Shown piece after piece: positions 1-8,697 of a DNA stretch of 64,000 nt; within the stretch, counting starts at the first letter, position 1; every line of letters starts with the position of its first letter. A program made the translations under genes and the position numbers. Below the pieces are notes generated by a model that saw nothing but the letters and a program-made list of their open reading frames with translations, ran no database searches and was not told the DNA's origin. This stretch comes from Methylophilus sp. (GTDB lineage: Bacteria > Pseudomonadota > Gammaproteobacteria > Burkholderiales > Methylophilaceae), in contig NZ_SSGF01000006.1 in the NCBI RefSeq assembly GCF_008015755.1, forward strand, positions 62,001-126,000. The letters are read 5' to 3'.

Positions 1-747
1 ATTCTAGATGAAGAAACCAACACGCCCCTGGTCGATACCGAGTTAGACGAAATTCATTACATTAACCCCAGCCGCGACCTGATTGGCGAAGGTTATGTCT
101 GGACCGGCAACTTAAGTCTGGGCGGCGCCTTTAACAATGGCAACAGTACCAACCGCAACATGCAATTTAACGGTGAGTCGGTGTTACGTGGCCTGGAGAA
201 TCGTTACACAGTACAAGGCTATTACTACTGGGCCGAGGATAACGACCAGCAAACACAAAACAACGCCCGCGTGCGCGGCCAGTATGACCACTTTTTCACC
301 AAAAAATGGTTTAGCTACCTCAACACCATTCAAGAAAAAGACCGCTTCAGAGATATTAAATTACGTAGTACTTACGGTGTGGGGTCGGGTTACCAGATTT
401 TTGAAGGTGAAAAACTGAATCTGTCGGTCGAAGGCGGTGTGTCGCTGATCAAGCAGGATTATTACGAAGAGAGTGATGACAACCATGCTGCGTTGCGCTG
501 GGCGGTCAACTACAACCAATATCTATTTAACTCCTTTGTACAGGCATTCCATCGCCATGAGGTGCTTTACACGGCAAGATCGCCGTCACAAATTCTGGTT
601 TACAGCTCCACCGGCCTGCGTTTTCCGTTTATTTTTGGCTTGAGTGCCTCCACGCAGGTTGACTACAACTATGATAGCCGCCCGGTGGATGACCGCGTCA
701 AAGGTGATACCCGCGCCCTGTTTACTTTGGGTTATAGCTGGAAATAA
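1..747 (+). CDS. DUF481 outer-membrane protein (5' end outside window)
   Basis: The reading frame is open from base 1 (frame 1, beginning ILDEETNTPLVDTELDE) to the TAA at 745-747, giving 248 residues; the ORF-track start at 160 is only an internal Met. The sequence shows repeated amphipathic strands such as YVWTGNLSLGGAFNNGNST and ends in an aromatic beta-strand (LFTLGYSWK), as expected for an outer-membrane beta-barrel. The GNLSLGGAFNNGNS stretch and overall pattern match the DUF481/YdiY family (salt-induced outer membrane protein). Its biochemical role is not established. The N-terminus with the signal peptide lies upstream of the window. Confidence 0.75.
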   Translation: MLDEETNTPLVDTELDEIHYINPSRDLIGEGYVWTGNLSLGGAFNNGNSTNRNMQFNGESVLRGLENRYTVQGYYYWAEDNDQQTQNNARVRGQYDHFFTKKWFSYLNTIQEKDRFRDIKLRSTYGVGSGYQIFEGEKLNLSVEGGVSLIKQDYYEESDDNHAALRWAVNYNQYLFNSFVQAFHRHEVLYTARSPSQILVYSSTGLRFPFIFGLSASTQVDYNYDSRPVDDRVKGDTRALFTLGYSWK

Positions 748-759
748 AATCAAGAGTAT

Positions 760-782
760 CGGCAACATTTAGGGAGTTGCCG
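760..782 (+). terminator. Weak stem-loop after the DUF481 gene
   Basis: CGGCAAC (760-766) and GTTGCCG (776-782) form a 7-bp stem with a 9-base loop, 13 bases after the DUF481 stop. No T-run follows, so this may be only a weak or Rho-assisted terminator or a 3'-end stabilising hairpin. Confidence 0.35.
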
Positions 783-917
783 CATCAATGTTAAAATAGG
801 CGCTTATGTTGATTTAACCCATTGCAATCACCGCATTGCAAGCCTGGGATAAACCAATACCGAGTACGGCAAAGGGCATTGATACCGTATTTTTTGAGTT
901 GAGGATGGAGCAAAAAT

Positions 918-1859
918 ATGGCGATACAATGGTTTCCTGGGCACATGACGTCTGCGCGCAAAAAGGCAGAAGAAACACTAGAGCATATTGACGTGGTGAT
1001 TGAGGTGCTGGATGCGCGCGTGCCAGCCGCCAGCCATAACCCGATGATTGAGGAAATGCGCAACTTCCGCCAGCGCCCTAACCTTAAAATCCTCAACAAG
1101 GCAGACTTGGCCGACCCGCAAGTCACCCAGGCCTGGCTGAATTACTTTAATAAACAACCTAATACCAAAGCCGTCGCGCTGTCTTGCAAAAAGCCAGGCG
1201 ACGCAAAAAAAATCCCCGGCTTGTGCCGCCAACTGGCCCCGCACCGTGGCACGCCGCTCAAACCATTGCGCATGATGATTATGGGCATCCCTAACGTTGG
1301 TAAATCCACGCTGATGAACGCCCTGCTCAATCGCCGCGCAGCTAAAGTGGGCGACGAACCTGCCGTGACCAAAAGCCAACAACGCTTTGATTTAAATGAT
1401 AGCCAGAATATTACCGACACCCCCGGCATGATGTGGCCAAAAATCGAGCATGCGTCAGATGGTTATCTGCTGGCTGCCAGCCATGCCATTGGCCGTAACG
1501 CGGTGATTGATGAGGATGTGGCTGAGTTTTTGGGCAACGTATTATTAAAGCAATATCCAGAACTGATGAACACGCGTTATAAACTGGATGTGATGAAGCT
1601 GGATGTCAGCAACATGGACGGCATTGATTTGCTGCAAGCGATTGCCAAACGCCGCACCTACAAACGAAATGATGGGCAATGGGATATGGAACGCACGGCA
1701 ATGGCTTTGCTGACCGATTACCGCAGCGGGGCGATAGGCCGCGTCAGCCTGGAATCCCCTCAAAGCCGGGCCGAGATGTTGGCACTGGCTGAAGAACAGG
1801 CCGCGGCAGCGAAAAAAGCCAAAGAAGATCAGGCAGCCCCAGAGCCTGATACTCTATAA
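918..1859 (+). CDS. rbgA: Ribosome biogenesis GTPase YlqF/RbgA
   Basis: A 313-residue circularly permuted GTPase. The G motifs come in the permuted order: G4 NKAD (near residue 60), then G1 GIPNVGKST (near 121), then G3 DTPG (near 168). This order, the N-terminal WFPGHMTSARK and the length are diagnostic of the YlqF/RbgA family, which in Bacillus acts in late assembly of the 50S subunit. The C-terminus ends in an Ala/Lys/Glu-rich tail. The ATG is preceded by GGATGGAG at a suitable distance. It converges on the diguanylate cyclase gene, with only 8 bases between the stops. Its role in Gram-negative bacteria is assumed from the family. Confidence 0.9.
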   Translation: MAIQWFPGHMTSARKKAEETLEHIDVVIEVLDARVPAASHNPMIEEMRNFRQRPNLKILNKADLADPQVTQAWLNYFNKQPNTKAVALSCKKPGDAKKIPGLCRQLAPHRGTPLKPLRMMIMGIPNVGKSTLMNALLNRRAAKVGDEPAVTKSQQRFDLNDSQNITDTPGMMWPKIEHASDGYLLAASHAIGRNAVIDEDVAEFLGNVLLKQYPELMNTRYKLDVMKLDVSNMDGIDLLQAIAKRRTYKRNDGQWDMERTAMALLTDYRSGAIGRVSLESPQSRAEMLALAEEQAAAAKKAKEDQAAPEPDTL

Positions 1860-1867
1860 CTTGTTTA

Positions 1868-3133
1868 TCAGGCAATCAGGCTGGCGTGCCGCTTGGCAGG
1901 CTTGGCTTCTTGAGGCGGCTTAGTCAGCAGCTGGTCAATATTGCTGGCAATCCGATTGCGGCCGTTCTGCTTGGCTTTATACAGATTTTGGTCGGCCCCG
2001 GCAAATAAGCCTTCCAGCACATAACCAACAGTTTCAGAGCTCACCGAACCAACGCTGACTGTGCATTTGATGGCCTGGGTATCACTACTCATGCTCTCGA
2101 CCCCGGCAATGCTCACCGGTGTCACTTCAATAATACGGCGGATACGCTCCGCCAGAATCATCGCCTCATGTTCACCCGTGTTGGGCATTAAAATACAAAA
2201 TTCTTCGCCGCCATAACGGCCTATCACATCGCCACCACGCAATGCCGCCCGTATCGTGCCCGCACAGGATTTAAGCACCACGTCACCCACCAGATGGCCA
2301 TACACATCATTGACCTTTTTAAAATAGTCCAGGTCGACAATCAGCAGCCCCATCGGTAAGCGGATGCGTTGTGACACCGCCTGCATACGTGTCGCTGCCT
2401 CTTGCAAACCGCGTCTATTCAACACGCCGGTCAGGCCGTCGAGCGAGGCAATCGCTTGCAAACCGGCCTGCGCTCGCACATGCATCACCAGTAGCAGCAG
2501 ACTGGTCACGGTCGTCATCACCAGCATGATGATACAGGTCATATACGCATGAATCTGCCACTGTGCAAACGTGCGCAGGGTATTGTCGTCTCCGAGCACG
2601 ACTTTCACCGCGATAAACGCCAGCATCAGGCTAATGACGCCAAACAGGCTACAACACAACCAAAACACATTCGCCACAAAGTCTTTACCATGCCCCACCA
2701 AGCTGCGCATGCCGTAGCCAAATACCCACATCAACACCAGCGCGTTACTCAGCAATATCCAACGGTCCGGCGTATGCGTATTCAGCATCACTGCGTTACA
2801 AGCCAGCAACGCAGTGACGACCAGCAAAGCGCCATAGCGATACACACGATAGCCGCGTAGCAAGCGGATACCGTTGATAAATAGGCTGACACCGAGCGCG
2901 ATGATGGTCACGGCCGCCGCCTCATAAATGCTAGCCGGGCCATAGATTAAGGAGGTTTGCGAAAGAAAATAAACCGCTAGGCCAACGCCAAACATCAATA
3001 GTCCACGTACCCAATGCATAATCAGGCTGCGTTGCTGATAGGCGCCAAAAATCGACAAGACCAGAACCAGCGTTAGGGTGAGTCCAATTGATGATAGAAT
3101 GACACTGTTGAGATCAAACACAGGGGTGGACAA
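1868..3133 (-). CDS. Membrane-anchored diguanylate cyclase (GGDEF)
   Basis: A 421-residue protein. The N-terminal ~215 residues carry about six hydrophobic segments, such as IGLTLTLVLVLSIFGAY and MLVMTTVTSLLLLVMHV, that form a membrane sensor module. A GGDEF domain follows from LDGLTGVLNRRG to the C-terminus. The active-site loop reads GGEEF, so synthesis of cyclic di-GMP from two GTP is expected. An RxxD inhibitory I-site (RGGD) sits exactly five residues before GGEEF, so product inhibition is likely. There is no EAL domain. What signal the membrane part senses cannot be told. It is transcribed away from rep, sharing the 127-base intergenic region 3134-3260. Confidence 0.9.
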   Translation of the reverse strand: MSTPVFDLNSVILSSIGLTLTLVLVLSIFGAYQQRSLIMHWVRGLLMFGVGLAVYFLSQTSLIYGPASIYEAAAVTIIALGVSLFINGIRLLRGYRVYRYGALLVVTALLACNAVMLNTHTPDRWILLSNALVLMWVFGYGMRSLVGHGKDFVANVFWLCCSLFGVISLMLAFIAVKVVLGDDNTLRTFAQWQIHAYMTCIIMLVMTTVTSLLLLVMHVRAQAGLQAIASLDGLTGVLNRRGLQEAATRMQAVSQRIRLPMGLLIVDLDYFKKVNDVYGHLVGDVVLKSCAGTIRAALRGGDVIGRYGGEEFCILMPNTGEHEAMILAERIRRIIEVTPVSIAGVESMSSDTQAIKCTVSVGSVSSETVGYVLEGLFAGADQNLYKAKQNGRNRIASNIDQLLTKPPQEAKPAKRHASLIA

Positions 3134-3260
3134 AGTTTGTTTACCTGAAAAACATAATACTATGGTAGTTGGACTATACCCATATAAATGAAGGGGTTAA
3201 ATAGTCCATACAGGCTAATTACTTCCCACTTTGTTGTTTAGCACAAACCCTGACGTCCCC

Positions 3261-5285
3261 ATGCAGCATCTACTAAATCCCCCGCAGCGCGAAGCAATCC
3301 ATTATCTTGATGGCCCCTTATTGGTGCTGGCCGGTGCCGGCAGTGGCAAAACACGCGTCATTACGCAAAAAATTGCCTACCTGATTAACCAGGCCGGCTT
3401 TAAAGGCAACCAGATTGCTGCCATTACCTTTACCAACAAGGCCGCACGCGAAATGCAGGAGCGCGTCACGCCGCTGCTTGAGGGCAAAAGCGGTAAAGGC
3501 CTGACTGTCACCACGTTTCACTCGATGGGTTTGCACATTCTGCGCCAAGAAGCAGCGCTACTCGGCTACAAACCGCAGTTCTCAATTCTGGACGCCTCAG
3601 ACAGCTTCAAAATTCTTAGCGATATTCTTGCCACCACAGACAAACAATTGCTGCGCAAAACCCAATGGCAGATTTCCAGCTGGAAAAACGCCTTTGTCAG
3701 CCCGGACCAAGCTAAGTCCATGGCCGATGAAGAGCTCACGCATGCCGCCGCCCGCGTTTACCAGCTCTACCAGCAAACCTTGCGCGCTTATCAAGCTGTC
3801 GACTTTGATGACTTGATCAAGGTGCCGGTAGAGTTATTTGAGCAGCACGCCGAGACTCTGGACAAATGGCAGCGCAAGCTGCACTACCTGCTGATTGACG
3901 AATATCAGGATACCAACGCTTGCCAATACAAGCTGATTAAACAACTCACCGGCCTGCGTGGACAATTTACCGCCGTGGGTGACGATGACCAAGCGATTTA
4001 CGGCTGGCGTGGCGCCGACGTTGAAAACCTGCGCCAGCTCACTACGGATTTTTCGAAACTCAAAGTGATCAAGTTAGAGCAAAACTACCGCTCTACCGTG
4101 CGCATTTTGCGTGCGGCCAACCAGGTCATCGCCAACAACCCCAAATTATTTGAGAAAAAGCTTTGGAGCGAACTGGGCACCGGTGAGCTATTGCATGTCA
4201 CCGCCACCCAAAGCGAAGAACACGAAGCCGAAACCGTGGTCATGAAATTGCAGGCGCATAAATTCGAGCACCGCACCACTTTTAAAGATTATGCGATTCT
4301 CTATCGCAGTAATCACCAGGCACGCATCATCGAAAAGTTTTTGCGTAACCACAAAATCCCCTACACCATCTCTGGCGGCTCGTCCTTTTTTGACAAAGCC
4401 GAAATTAAAGACATCATCAGCTACCTTCGGTTGATCGCCAACGAAGATGATGATCCAGCGTTTATCCGTGCTGCGACTACGCCGAAAAAAGGCATAGGCA
4501 ACACCACACTGGAGCGGCTGGGCGAATATGCCAGCGCGCACAAAATGTCGCTGTTTTCCGCCGCTTTTGAAGGGGGCTTTCAACACGACATCGGCGCCAA
4601 ACAACTGGACGACCTACTCACCTTCTGCCGCTATATTCAGACGCTACAAGGCCGCGCCGTGAAAGATCCGGCCAATGAGGTACTCAGTGATCTGCTCACC
4701 GCCATTCAATACGAAACCTATCTTTATGATGGCGAAGAAGCGCGCGCCGCAGAAACCCGCTGGGGCAATGTCATGGAGTTTGTCGCCTGGCTCAGCAAAA
4801 AAGGCGAAGGCTCCACCGAATACGGCAACGAGTCAGACGGCAAAAACCTGCTAGAACTCACACAACTGGTCTCGCTCATCACCATGCTAGAAGGCCGCGA
4901 AGACAGCGAGCCAGACGCCGTCAAACTCTCCACCCTGCACGCCTCCAAAGGCCTGGAGTACGGCCACGTCTTTTTAATCGGCTGCGAAGAAGGCATCTTG
5001 CCCCACACTAACTCGATTGACGCCGACCAGATTGAAGAAGAACGCCGCCTCATGTACGTAGGCATCACCCGCGCGCAAAAATCACTTAACATCACCTGGT
5101 GTAAAAAACGCAAACGCGGTGGTGAAATGCAAGCCTGCGAGCCAAGTAGATTTATTGGTGAGTTGCCGAAAGACGACGTCAAACACTTCGGCAACCCTTT
5201 TAACGGGCCGGATCAGGTGTTAAGTAAGGATTATGGCAAGAGCAAGATGGCGAATATTAAGGCGATGCTGGCGAGTAAAGGATAG
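3261..5285 (+). CDS. rep: ATP-dependent DNA helicase Rep (UvrD/Rep superfamily 1)
   Basis: A superfamily 1A 3'-5' helicase. Motifs appear in order: Walker A AGAGSGKT, motif II LLIDEYQDTN, motif III DDDQAIYGWRGA, motif IV QNYRST, motif V TLHASKGLEYGHVFLIG and motif VI EEERRLMYVGITRAQ. In the family, Rep helps replication forks past bound proteins. The track begins at a TTG (3231), but the ATG at 3261 (MQHLLNPPQREAI) matches the usual Rep N-terminus and gives 674 residues, the normal length. The last ~50 codons are repeated about 1 kb downstream, beyond the HEPN/MNT genes. Confidence 0.93.
   Translation: MQHLLNPPQREAIHYLDGPLLVLAGAGSGKTRVITQKIAYLINQAGFKGNQIAAITFTNKAAREMQERVTPLLEGKSGKGLTVTTFHSMGLHILRQEAALLGYKPQFSILDASDSFKILSDILATTDKQLLRKTQWQISSWKNAFVSPDQAKSMADEELTHAAARVYQLYQQTLRAYQAVDFDDLIKVPVELFEQHAETLDKWQRKLHYLLIDEYQDTNACQYKLIKQLTGLRGQFTAVGDDDQAIYGWRGADVENLRQLTTDFSKLKVIKLEQNYRSTVRILRAANQVIANNPKLFEKKLWSELGTGELLHVTATQSEEHEAETVVMKLQAHKFEHRTTFKDYAILYRSNHQARIIEKFLRNHKIPYTISGGSSFFDKAEIKDIISYLRLIANEDDDPAFIRAATTPKKGIGNTTLERLGEYASAHKMSLFSAAFEGGFQHDIGAKQLDDLLTFCRYIQTLQGRAVKDPANEVLSDLLTAIQYETYLYDGEEARAAETRWGNVMEFVAWLSKKGEGSTEYGNESDGKNLLELTQLVSLITMLEGREDSEPDAVKLSTLHASKGLEYGHVFLIGCEEGILPHTNSIDADQIEEERRLMYVGITRAQKSLNITWCKKRKRGGEMQACEPSRFIGELPKDDVKHFGNPFNGPDQVLSKDYGKSKMANIKAMLASKG
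5127..5285 (+). repeat. Direct repeat copy 1: 3' end of intact rep
   Basis: This segment, from ATGCAAGCCTGCGA to the rep stop, encodes MQACEPSRFIGELPKDD and onward. It is duplicated at 6156-6317. The distal ~60 bases (from GATCAGGT through AAGGCGATGCT) differ between copies at only a couple of positions, while the proximal part has diverged at many synonymous sites. Confidence 0.85.
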
Positions 5286-5391
5286 GTGCAAGACCAATCC
5301 CTGTCTGGTAACATTCCTTCAGACACGCAATTTTATTGCAGGTTTTAGACACAAAAAATGCTATGCAGCCATGATGATTGGGGTTCGATAA

Positions 5392-5823
5392 ATGACAGAG
5401 CATAACACTCAAAATTTACGCTGGGTGCAGCGATTAAACAACTATCAAAAAGCGCTTGAAAGTCTGACAGCTGCCATCGATTTGAGTAAGGAAAGAGCAT
5501 TATCTGACCTGGAAAAGCAAGGTTTAATTCAAGCATTTGAATTTACGCACGAGTTGGCCTGGAACGTCTTAAAAGACTATTTTGATTACCAGGGCACACA
5601 AAACATCACAGGCTCACGAGACGCCACGCGTGAAGCATTTAGTAAAGGGCTGATTCTAGATGGTGAAGGATGGATGGCGATGATACAGAGTCGCAACAAA
5701 ACATCACATACTTATAACAAAGCTGTAGCGGAAGAAATCATTGAGGCGATACAAAACAGTTACTATGCCTTATTTGTAGCGCTCATGCATACGCTCAAAA
5801 AGTTGCAGTCAAATTTAGAGTAG
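5392..5823 (+). CDS. HEPN-domain protein, HI0074 family (toxin-like partner of MNT)
   Basis: A 143-residue all-helical protein resembling the HI0074-type nucleotidyltransferase substrate-binding family. It carries the HEPN motif RNKTSHTY, which fits RX4HXY, the RNase active site plus tyrosine that MNT antitoxins AMPylate in characterised HEPN/MNT (type VII) toxin-antitoxin pairs. The conserved FEFTHELAWNVLKDYF helix is also typical. The gene sits 10 bases upstream of the MNT gene, the usual order for a co-transcribed pair. Toxin activity is inferred from the motif and the partner; some HI0074/HI0073 pairs have no demonstrated toxicity. Confidence 0.82.
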   Translation: MTEHNTQNLRWVQRLNNYQKALESLTAAIDLSKERALSDLEKQGLIQAFEFTHELAWNVLKDYFDYQGTQNITGSRDATREAFSKGLILDGEGWMAMIQSRNKTSHTYNKAVAEEIIEAIQNSYYALFVALMHTLKKLQSNLE

Positions 5824-5833
5824 CAAATCAGTC

Positions 5834-6148
5834 ATGACATTTGGACTACCCGATACCGCAATACAAAAACTCAATGACGTGTTTAATCAAGATACGCGTA
5901 TCAAGAGCGTCTGGCTATATGGTTCCAGAGCACTAGGCAGAGAAAAACCGGCCTCTGACATTGATTTATGTATAGAAGCTGAAGCATTAAAGCTTAAAGA
6001 CTTGCACCTGATTGAAAGAAAAATAGATGACTTATACCTACCTTGGAAGGTAGATTTATCTCTCAAACATCACATTGACAACCCTGCGCTGATTGCGCAT
6101 ATAGAGGAATTCGGCATTCGTTTTTTAAATCAAAAAATAGACGCATAA
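5834..6148 (+). CDS. MNT-domain nucleotidyltransferase (antitoxin-like)
   Basis: A 104-residue minimal nucleotidyltransferase. The catalytic signature GSRALGREKPASDID matches GSX10DXD exactly, so the enzyme should be active. In characterised HEPN/MNT pairs, this protein transfers AMP from ATP onto a tyrosine of the HEPN toxin, silencing it. It lies directly after its HEPN partner and directly before the duplicated rep tail. Length and motif fit HI0073-like proteins. Confidence in family is high; the antitoxin role is inferred. Confidence 0.83.
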   Translation: MTFGLPDTAIQKLNDVFNQDTRIKSVWLYGSRALGREKPASDIDLCIEAEALKLKDLHLIERKIDDLYLPWKVDLSLKHHIDNPALIAHIEEFGIRFLNQKIDA

Positions 6149-6155
6149 AGCGAAA

Positions 6156-6317
6156 ATGCAAGCCTGCGAACCGAGTCGCTTTATCGCCGAACTACCCAAA
6201 GAAGACGTTAAACATATTGGCAACCCGTTTAACAGGCCAGATCAGGTATTAAGTAAGGATTATGGTAAGAGCAAGATGGCGAATATTAAGGCGATGCTAA
6301 GTCAAAAAGCGCAGTAA
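6156..6317 (+). pseudogene. Direct repeat copy 2: orphan rep C-terminal remnant
   Basis: This frame encodes MQACEPSRFIAELPKED...MANIKAMLSQKAQ and stop, a 53-residue diverged copy of the Rep C-terminus with no helicase domains. It starts 8 bases after the MNT stop. The intact rep (copy 1) and this remnant flank the HEPN/MNT module as direct repeats. The simplest reading is that the module arrived with a foreign rep 3' end that replaced the original, which was pushed downstream. The opposite order of events is also possible. It is probably not a functional gene. Confidence 0.8.
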
Positions 6318-6430
6318 TTATTGCCGAACAGCCTTCTATTTTTTGTTAATCTCTATTAGCATTTTATTTTTTTAACATCTCGCAAATATTGCAAACTTAT
6401 AAGAAACATATGCCCCTTGAAACTATTGCA

Positions 6431-7462
6431 ATGCAAAGCGACAAAACTCTACATATTTGCAGACTGGATAAATTTATCCCGCCTTTCATCGACCTAGTTA
6501 AAGAAAACTTTTCATTCTCAAAACACGATTTTTTACTCTTTGGGAACCTGCAAGCTTTTCCAACCAAGTTAGATAAAAACGTCATTTACTTCCATCACGC
6601 TTATCAAATATTCGCGCTGATTTTGAAAATGAATCAATCAAAAAAAATCATCTTACACAGTCTGTTTAACCCCCTTGTTGTATTCCTTCTGTTTATGCAA
6701 CCCTGGCTGTTAAAAAAGTGCTACTGGATTATGTGGGGGGGCGATTTATATTATTACAAATTTCGCAATCACACTTTCAAAACAAACCTTTATGAAAATA
6801 TAAGGCGTGTTGTGATTAAGCGAATCGGCCACTTTGTCACTTATTTTGAAGAGGAATATCAGTTAGCACAAGAATGGTATGCGGCATACGGAGTACATCA
6901 TGCATGCTTTAGCTACCCTAGTAATATTTTCAATAATATTGAGCTAGACCAAGTGGCTCATGACTCTATAAACATACAAATTGGAAACTCAGCCACACCA
7001 AGCAATCAACATATGGCTGTACTTGAAAAATTAGCCCCCTACAAAGATCTGAACATCAAGATATATATCCCATTATCTTACGGTGATATTGAATATGCAC
7101 AGCAAGTCATTGATTTTGGGCGTAATATATTTGGCGATAAACTTGTTGCTGTTCAACAGTTTATGCCACTTGATTCATACAAGAAGTTTTTGTCGATTAT
7201 TGACATTGCGATATTCAATAACAACAGACAACAAGCTGTAGGGAATATTATTAGCCTTCTCGGATTTGGTAAAAAAGTGTTCATGAGATCAGACGTCTCA
7301 TCTTGGAAGTCACTCAATAACATGGGGCTTAAAATCTTTGACATCGATAATCTGGGAATTAGCAAACTAGATCCGGATGATTCCAAGCACAACAAAAATA
7401 TAGTATCGACATGCTTTTCAAAGGCTAATTTGATTACGCAACTTGAAAATATTTTTATCTAG
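6431..7462 (+). CDS. WecF-like TDP-Fuc4N(Ac) glycosyltransferase
   Basis: About 343 residues from the ATG at 6431; the track begins at a TTG (6389) and another ATG lies at 6410. I chose 6431 because LHICRLDKFI at its N-terminus resembles the beginning of family members. Features such as WIMWGGDLYYY, VKRIGHFVTYFEEEY and LGFGKKVFMRSD resemble the WecF family (Glyco_transf_56), which transfers 4-acetamido-4,6-dideoxygalactose from TDP to a lipid-linked acceptor at the inner membrane. A wecE gene downstream fits this donor. No convincing ribosome-binding site is seen. Base composition is markedly AT-rich compared with rep. Confidence 0.72.
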   Translation: MQSDKTLHICRLDKFIPPFIDLVKENFSFSKHDFLLFGNLQAFPTKLDKNVIYFHHAYQIFALILKMNQSKKIILHSLFNPLVVFLLFMQPWLLKKCYWIMWGGDLYYYKFRNHTFKTNLYENIRRVVIKRIGHFVTYFEEEYQLAQEWYAAYGVHHACFSYPSNIFNNIELDQVAHDSINIQIGNSATPSNQHMAVLEKLAPYKDLNIKIYIPLSYGDIEYAQQVIDFGRNIFGDKLVAVQQFMPLDSYKKFLSIIDIAIFNNNRQQAVGNIISLLGFGKKVFMRSDVSSWKSLNNMGLKIFDIDNLGISKLDPDDSKHNKNIVSTCFSKANLITQLENIFI

Positions 7463-7506
7463 TTTTTAGACTAGACAACCTACTATTGGAAACATTTGGA
7501 CTTTAA

Positions 7507-8697
7507 ATGAAACGCATCATGATTATTGCTGGTGGAGAGTGGCAGATTCCAGTCATTCGCAAAGCCAAACAATTAGGCTTATTTGTTATAAACACTAACT
7601 TACACCCCCAATCTTTGGGTTTCAACGATGCTGATGTTGGATTAGTTGCAGACGTTTTAGATAAAGAACAAAACCTAGCCTATGCAAAAGAATGGAACGT
7701 AGATGCGGTAATCACAGATCAAAGTGATATTGCTGTCCCGACTGTTGCATATGTTGCAGAACACATGCAATTAAAAGGCGTCGGAACAGCAGTTGCAGCT
7801 CTATTTACAAACAAATCTTTGATGAGAAGTTTTTGTGTGAAACATGGCTTCCCATCACCACGTTTCAAATTGTGTAATGAGTTGAAAGATGGAATTGCGT
7901 TTTTAAACGAGTGTAATTTTCCATTAGTTGTAAAACCACCTGCTAATCAATCAAGCAGAGGGGTTTTAAAAGTTACTAATATGCATGAATTAGAGCATGC
8001 TTACACATTAGCCATGCAGCACAGTAAGGATGAGACAGTACTTATTGAGGAGTTTATTGGTGGGGTCGAACTGACCATTGATGGCGTTCAGTTGAATGCT
8101 GGTGAACATTACAGCTTGGCAACATCGACCAAAACTCATTATGCTCACAATGAAATGATTGCGAACCAATTATGGTTTAGCCAACAACACCCAGAGATTG
8201 ATTTCGATGCTCTTCACGATCAACACAATCAGATGGTAAAACTAATGGGCTTACCTTTTGGATTAACGCATGCAGAGTATAAATATCATGCAGGTAAGTT
8301 TTACCTAGTTGAGATCGCAGCTCGTGGTGGAGGTACAAAGATATCTTCTGATATTGTGCCTTTAATGAGTGGTATTGATAGCAATAATTTGTTAATACGA
8401 ATGGCTTTGGGTGAAAGGATTCATGAAATTCATCCAGAGGCTCGCAAAATTACTTCCGTTTTAGATTTTTTTGAATTCAGTCCAGGAAAAGTCAAAACAA
8501 TTCATGGGATTGAGCAAGCAAGTGTACTCTCTGGAGTTATTAGCATCGGATTAAATATTGTAGAAGGCGACATTATTGAAGAGGTGTCAGATGATCGCTC
8601 CAGGCATGGCTATATTATTGCATACGCAGAAAATACCGAATCTTTAAAAGGGTTGCTACGGAAAATACATCAGACAGTGCAGATTACTTATGAATGA
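7507..8697 (+). CDS. ATP-grasp ligase of the surface-sugar cluster
   Basis: A 396-residue ATP-grasp enzyme. The N-terminal pre-ATP-grasp fold begins MKRIMIIAGGEWQIPVIRKAKQLG. The ATP-binding subdomain contains PLVVKPPANQSSRGV and TVLIEEFIGGVELTIDG, and the metal-binding end is VEIAARGGGTKIS. Such enzymes form an amide or thioester from a carboxylate through an acyl-phosphate. Its stop overlaps the next start by 8 bases, so it is translationally coupled. The cluster has wecE but no evident wecD acetyltransferase, so I infer it could join a carboxylic acid to a 4-amino sugar. The substrate is unknown; PurK-like or amino-acid ligase chemistry is possible. Confidence 0.8.
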   Translation: MKRIMIIAGGEWQIPVIRKAKQLGLFVINTNLHPQSLGFNDADVGLVADVLDKEQNLAYAKEWNVDAVITDQSDIAVPTVAYVAEHMQLKGVGTAVAALFTNKSLMRSFCVKHGFPSPRFKLCNELKDGIAFLNECNFPLVVKPPANQSSRGVLKVTNMHELEHAYTLAMQHSKDETVLIEEFIGGVELTIDGVQLNAGEHYSLATSTKTHYAHNEMIANQLWFSQQHPEIDFDALHDQHNQMVKLMGLPFGLTHAEYKYHAGKFYLVEIAARGGGTKISSDIVPLMSGIDSNNLLIRMALGERIHEIHPEARKITSVLDFFEFSPGKVKTIHGIEQASVLSGVISIGLNIVEGDIIEEVSDDRSRHGYIIAYAENTESLKGLLRKIHQTVQITYE

